Assembly (NCBI RefSeq): GCF_007655135.1
Contig: NC_045134.1
Span: 11,800,982-11,864,981 of the forward strand
DNA length: 64,000 nt
DNA from: Punica granatum
Taxonomy: Eukaryota; Streptophyta; Magnoliopsida; Myrtales; Lythraceae
Direction: 5' to 3'
In this document: positions 61,042 to 64,000 of the stretch, in pieces
Layout: the number at the start of each line of letters is the position of its first letter
How positions within the stretch are numbered: the first letter of the stretch is position 1
Notes under the pieces: model-generated
The model's database searches: none
What the model was told of the DNA's origin: nothing
Seen by the model: only the letters and a program-made list of their open reading frames with translations
Made by a program: the position numbers and the translations under genes

Positions 61042-61496
61042 TGACGCTGCGTACACGCGAATAACCTATCGCAGACCCGTTGATTCCGCAGAATACCGGA
61101 ACTACGACCTTCAATCACTATTGATTCTTCGAATTCCTAGAAAATTAGCATCCAACTCGAACAAATCCGATAATTGGGCAAAGAGCACGAAAGCTCCAAT
61201 TTTTATTGATAATCCAAAAACAACTCCTCCAGCCCTACGGCTTACACAAAGCTTAAATAGGGTTTAAAAAAAAACTAAATTGCATAAAAAGAAATAAACT
61301 TTCCTAAAATTGTAAAAAGCACCCTAATTAACATAAAATTGCATATTTGAGGCCATAAACGATGTAATTCGCCTAAAATATCGAAATTTCACGGCTAAGC
61401 CGTGAGTTTTTGCTCCTGAGGCCATTTCCATAGAAATAGGGTCATCACAACCTATTTTTCTCCAAGTACCGACTTGCCAGGTCTTCTGCCGCATCA
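61042..61496 (-). mobile_element. Remnant 3' LTR of the antisense element, copy 3
   Basis: Starts TGACGCTGCGTACACG; same deletion joint at GCCGCATCA as the other copies, so the joint predates the segmental duplication. Confidence 0.7.
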
Positions 61497-62241
61497 TTCT
61501 CCCCTGGGTGGAGAGAATTCCCCTTCGAAATCGCTCTAGGAGTCCAGAGATAAAATTATCCACACAAACATACACATCTTCCATACTTGACCGAAAACTG
61601 ATGTCAGCCCATGCTTCAGAACGGATGATTGGAAAAAATCCCGACTCAAAATACTCTGCTGCAGTGATTGGTTCTATAGAGACATCTGACATCCTCGTCC
61701 TCATTTGTTGATTCGGGGCATGGTACTTCTCAATTTCCTGCTCCAGCTTTGCCTCCCTCTTATCTTTTCTTCGCAAGTCCATTCTCTTGTCGATGGCCTC
61801 CCAGACCGCATTAGCCTCCTTCTCATCCTCATCATACTCCGCAGAAGCAAAAAGACCCACATCATTCCCCTCAAATTCATCTAATTTCCAGTTCTCGTCA
61901 TAACCCTTGTCATCTCCCTCATCATCCTCGTCGAAATCGGGCTCTCCATCGCCTCCCGCCACGAAAAATGCGTCATCAGACGGATCCTCTTCGGAAAACA
62001 AAGTCGCGTTCCCTTCAGTATTAGAATCATACTCGATTTCCTCTCGATCAAGGTCAGAATTCGGATTAGGGTCTCTTCGATTCTAATTCTCCATAAGTGC
62101 AGCCATCTGCTGTGTTAGCTGTCCCAACATACGATCCATCCTCTGATCCCTCTGATCCATCTGATCCAACCTCTGCTCCAGATGTTGCAGATTTTCACGG
62201 TCATGAACATATTCCACACGATCCCTCCTTCTAGGCGGCAT
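61324..62241 (-). pseudogene. Chimeric gag / PRP6-like / PP2C-like frame, copy 3, best preserved
   Basis: A 306-codon frame with one in-frame TAG at 62083-62085 (codon 53). Codons 1-52 are gag-like (MPPRRRDRVEYVH, then a Gln-rich coiled coil LEQRLDQMDQRDQRMDRMLG). Codons about 110-177 match the N-terminal PRP1 region of PRP6/STA1 spliceosomal proteins: GYDEN, DEFEGNDVGLFASAEYDEDE, AVWEAIDKRMD and the KLEQEIEKY helix. Codons about 185-233 match the start of a DBP1-type PP2C: ITAAEYFES, FFPIIRSEAWADI, FRSSMED, CVDNF. From about codon 252 the frame reads remnant LTR sequence. The PP2C core (DGHGG onward) and the PRP6 TPR repeats are absent. It probably arose by capture of two host transcripts into an LTR element; expression is unknown. 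Confidence 0.7.
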
Positions 62242-62264
62242 GGTCGATCAAGATCAAACCGTAG

Positions 62265-62276
62265 GCTTTGATACCA
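62265..62276 (-). other. Primer-binding site of the antisense element, copy 3
   Basis: Minus strand TGGTATCAAAGC, two bases after the LTR terminus GCGTCA. Confidence 0.75.
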
Positions 62277-62278
62277 AC

Positions 62279-63413
62279 TGACGCAACGTACACGCAAGTA
62301 ACCTGTCGCAGACCCGTTGATTCTGCAGAATACCGGAACTACGACCTTCAATCCCTATTGATTCTTCGAATTCCTAGGAAATTGGCATCCAACTCGAACA
62401 AACCCGAGAATTCGACAAAGAGCACGAAAGCTCCAATTTTTATTGATAATCCAAAAACAACTCCTTCAGCCCTAGGGCTTACACAAAGCTTAAATAGGGT
62501 TAAAAAAACTAAATTGCATAAAAAGAAATAAACTTTCCTAAAATTGTAAAAAGCACCCTAATTAACATAAAATTGCCTATTTGAAGCTCTAAACGATGGA
62601 ATTCGCCTAAAATATCGAAATTTCATTGTCAAGGCCGTGAGTTTAGCTCCTGAGGTTGTTTCCTTCGAAATAGGTTGTTAGAACCTATTTTTCTCCAGGT
62701 ACCGACTTGAAGGTCTTCTGTCGCATCAAAACGCATCCTGTTTTTCTTGATTTTCTGAATCTTCAATGAATTGGGAATCTGAAGACGCCAACCATGCTTG
62801 AAAATACGAAGAATTGAATTTTATATGGGTTTTCTCTCTCGACTGGCAGAATCTGTCCCGGTTTAATTGTTTCGCGCATGGTGTGCTCAAAAATTCATAA
62901 CTCTCTCTCCGTATTGAATCTTGGGATGAGTGACCCGTCAAATCGAACCTAACTTGATTTCCTAGGTCAAGCATATGAGATTCTTCCTTTTAGATTCAAG
63001 ATTGATTGTGATATGATGCATCGAATCATATGCTCGAGCTGCTGTATTCACTGTTTGGGCACCCCTGCTCCCACAATTTTTATCTCTTTGCTCGAATGGG
63101 CTCTCGATGTGATTTTTGTGTTGAAATGTCTCCGACTCACCAAACCTTGATCTAAAAATACCGAACTTGGCTCTAGGATCCACGAAGATAGTCATTCTCA
63201 TCGAAGAAAATGATACAGAAATGTGAGTTCCTCTTTTTTCATTGCCTTTGGTTTGAATGTTGATAATTCGTGTCTTAATCTTCGGGATCAACTATTTGTG
63301 CCGTAAAATTCTATACTTTGCCCTCGCCATTTTTGTTAGAGTTCTGAAGTCCTAGTCGGGAGCCTTACTAATGTCCTGTCCTGGAGCTGGTGGACCAAAA
63401 TGGGGTGCTTACA
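62279..63413 (-). mobile_element. Complete 5' LTR of the antisense element, copy 3
   Basis: Collinear with 46635-47771; minus-strand start TGTAAGCACCCC. Confidence 0.75.
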
Positions 63414-64000
63414 GCTCCCAATTAAGCTTTTTTCCAACGGCGCCTTTTGGTGCACACGATTTCCCATATGGTTAGCGACATACAAATTTTGGTAAGGTTA
63501 CGCAATTGAAGCTAGGTGAACTGAGGGACCAGCACTGGGATTGACTTTGTTTGAAGACTGTAAGTCTACTGGAATCCAATCAACGAACCCTCAGTTCCTC
63601 GGGATGCATCATCGGGTTAGCTTAGCTTTAGCAGCAGTTTGAATGCATTTGCACTTATAGTCTAGTCAAAATCGCTTTCGAGTAATGCTGGACAGATCGG
63701 TTACTGCTATGATGCTGCCATTTTGCTCCCAAAGTTCCATTAAAACACCTTCCAATTATTTCACATACACACATGCCATTTTGCTCCCAAAGTTCCATTA
63801 AAACACCTTCCAATCATTCCACATTCATTCCCTTCCATACATACTATTCCCACCCAAGCATAGCCTAATCTCGGCCATACCATCATGTTCTCGGCTTCAT
63901 TCCAGTCATCGCCATACCAACTTCAAAATCGGGATGCATGATGTAAACCAACTCGAGCACGAATTTGACTTTAAAAAGGATTGGGCTTAAAATGGATTTT
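63414..64000. other. Gene-free region to the window end
   Basis: Collinear with 25558 onward; includes the 58-bp tandem duplication (63717 and 63775). Confidence 0.5.

Larger units (their letters stand above)
54561..64000. repeat. Tandem segmental duplication, copy 3 (cut by window end)
   Basis: Collinear with the start of copies 1 and 2 up to a 100-N gap at 56709-56808, then resuming at the equivalent of 41160 in copy 2. It runs off the window edge. Single-base homopolymer losses are frequent (for example AAGGGAACAACC near 55046, where copies 1 and 2 have AAGGGAAACAACC), which looks like unpolished long-read consensus. Confidence 0.88.

Noticed and set aside
61324..62001. Functional PP2C phosphatase
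   Set aside because: Only the N-terminal segment with MED is present; the DGHGG motif and later metal ligands are missing and the frame ends in LTR sequence.

Overview
The window looks like nuclear DNA of a flowering plant, probably a dicot; I cannot assign the species. The signs are a proline-rich cell-wall protein gene behind a plant-type TATA box, long LTR retrotransposons, tRNA-derived SINEs, a Mutator-like MITE, many (TA)n microsatellites, and fragments of plant genes (germin-like protein, PP2C, PRP6/STA1 splicing factor) carried in rearranged or mobile DNA. Gene density is very low. Nothing bacterial, no CRISPR array and no convincing tRNA or rRNA gene was seen.

The dominant structure is a near-identical segmental duplication in direct tandem: copy 1 = 1-32347, copy 2 = 32348-54560, copy 3 = 54561 to the window end. 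The basic unit is about 19.3 kb. Each unit reads, in order: proline-rich protein gene; AT-rich DNA; a SINE with 17-bp target duplications; an old antisense LTR-like block; a rearranged antisense LTR element holding a gag/PRP6-like/PP2C-like chimeric reading frame; a second LTR-end-like block; a second SINE; a 320-bp foldback MITE; and a duplicated module that may be plastid-derived. Copy 1 also carries a 13.27-kb LTR retrotransposon (11114-24382, TSD GTCGA), a roughly 0.3-kb deletion in the chimeric frame and a 26-bp palindrome. Copy 2 carries a 2.9-kb segment with the 5' end of a germin-like protein gene. Copy 3 has a 100-N assembly gap that hides about 3.8 kb by comparison with copy 2.

Of the three proline-rich protein copies, only the first reads intact; copies 2 and 3 are frameshifted in the CCN-rich repeats. 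Copy 3, next to the gap, also has many homopolymer losses, so consensus error or haplotype/assembly duplication must be excluded before evolutionary conclusions are drawn.

The most unusual content is in the 13.27-kb element. It has 2.9-3.0-kb LTRs, a primer-binding-site candidate and a polypurine tract, but I recognise no gag, protease, reverse transcriptase or integrase. Instead it encodes one 496-aa DUF7745-type protein and carries two tandem arrays of short hairpins. Array 1 (about 16 units) uses stems of the GGGC-TTCG-GCCC kind and array 2 (about 49 units) stems of the GGAC-TTCGT-GTCC kind, with a shared spacer (CATTTACTGCTTTT-like). The stem changes on both sides between arrays, so pairing is kept. 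This is the best candidate for an undescribed structural system in the window.
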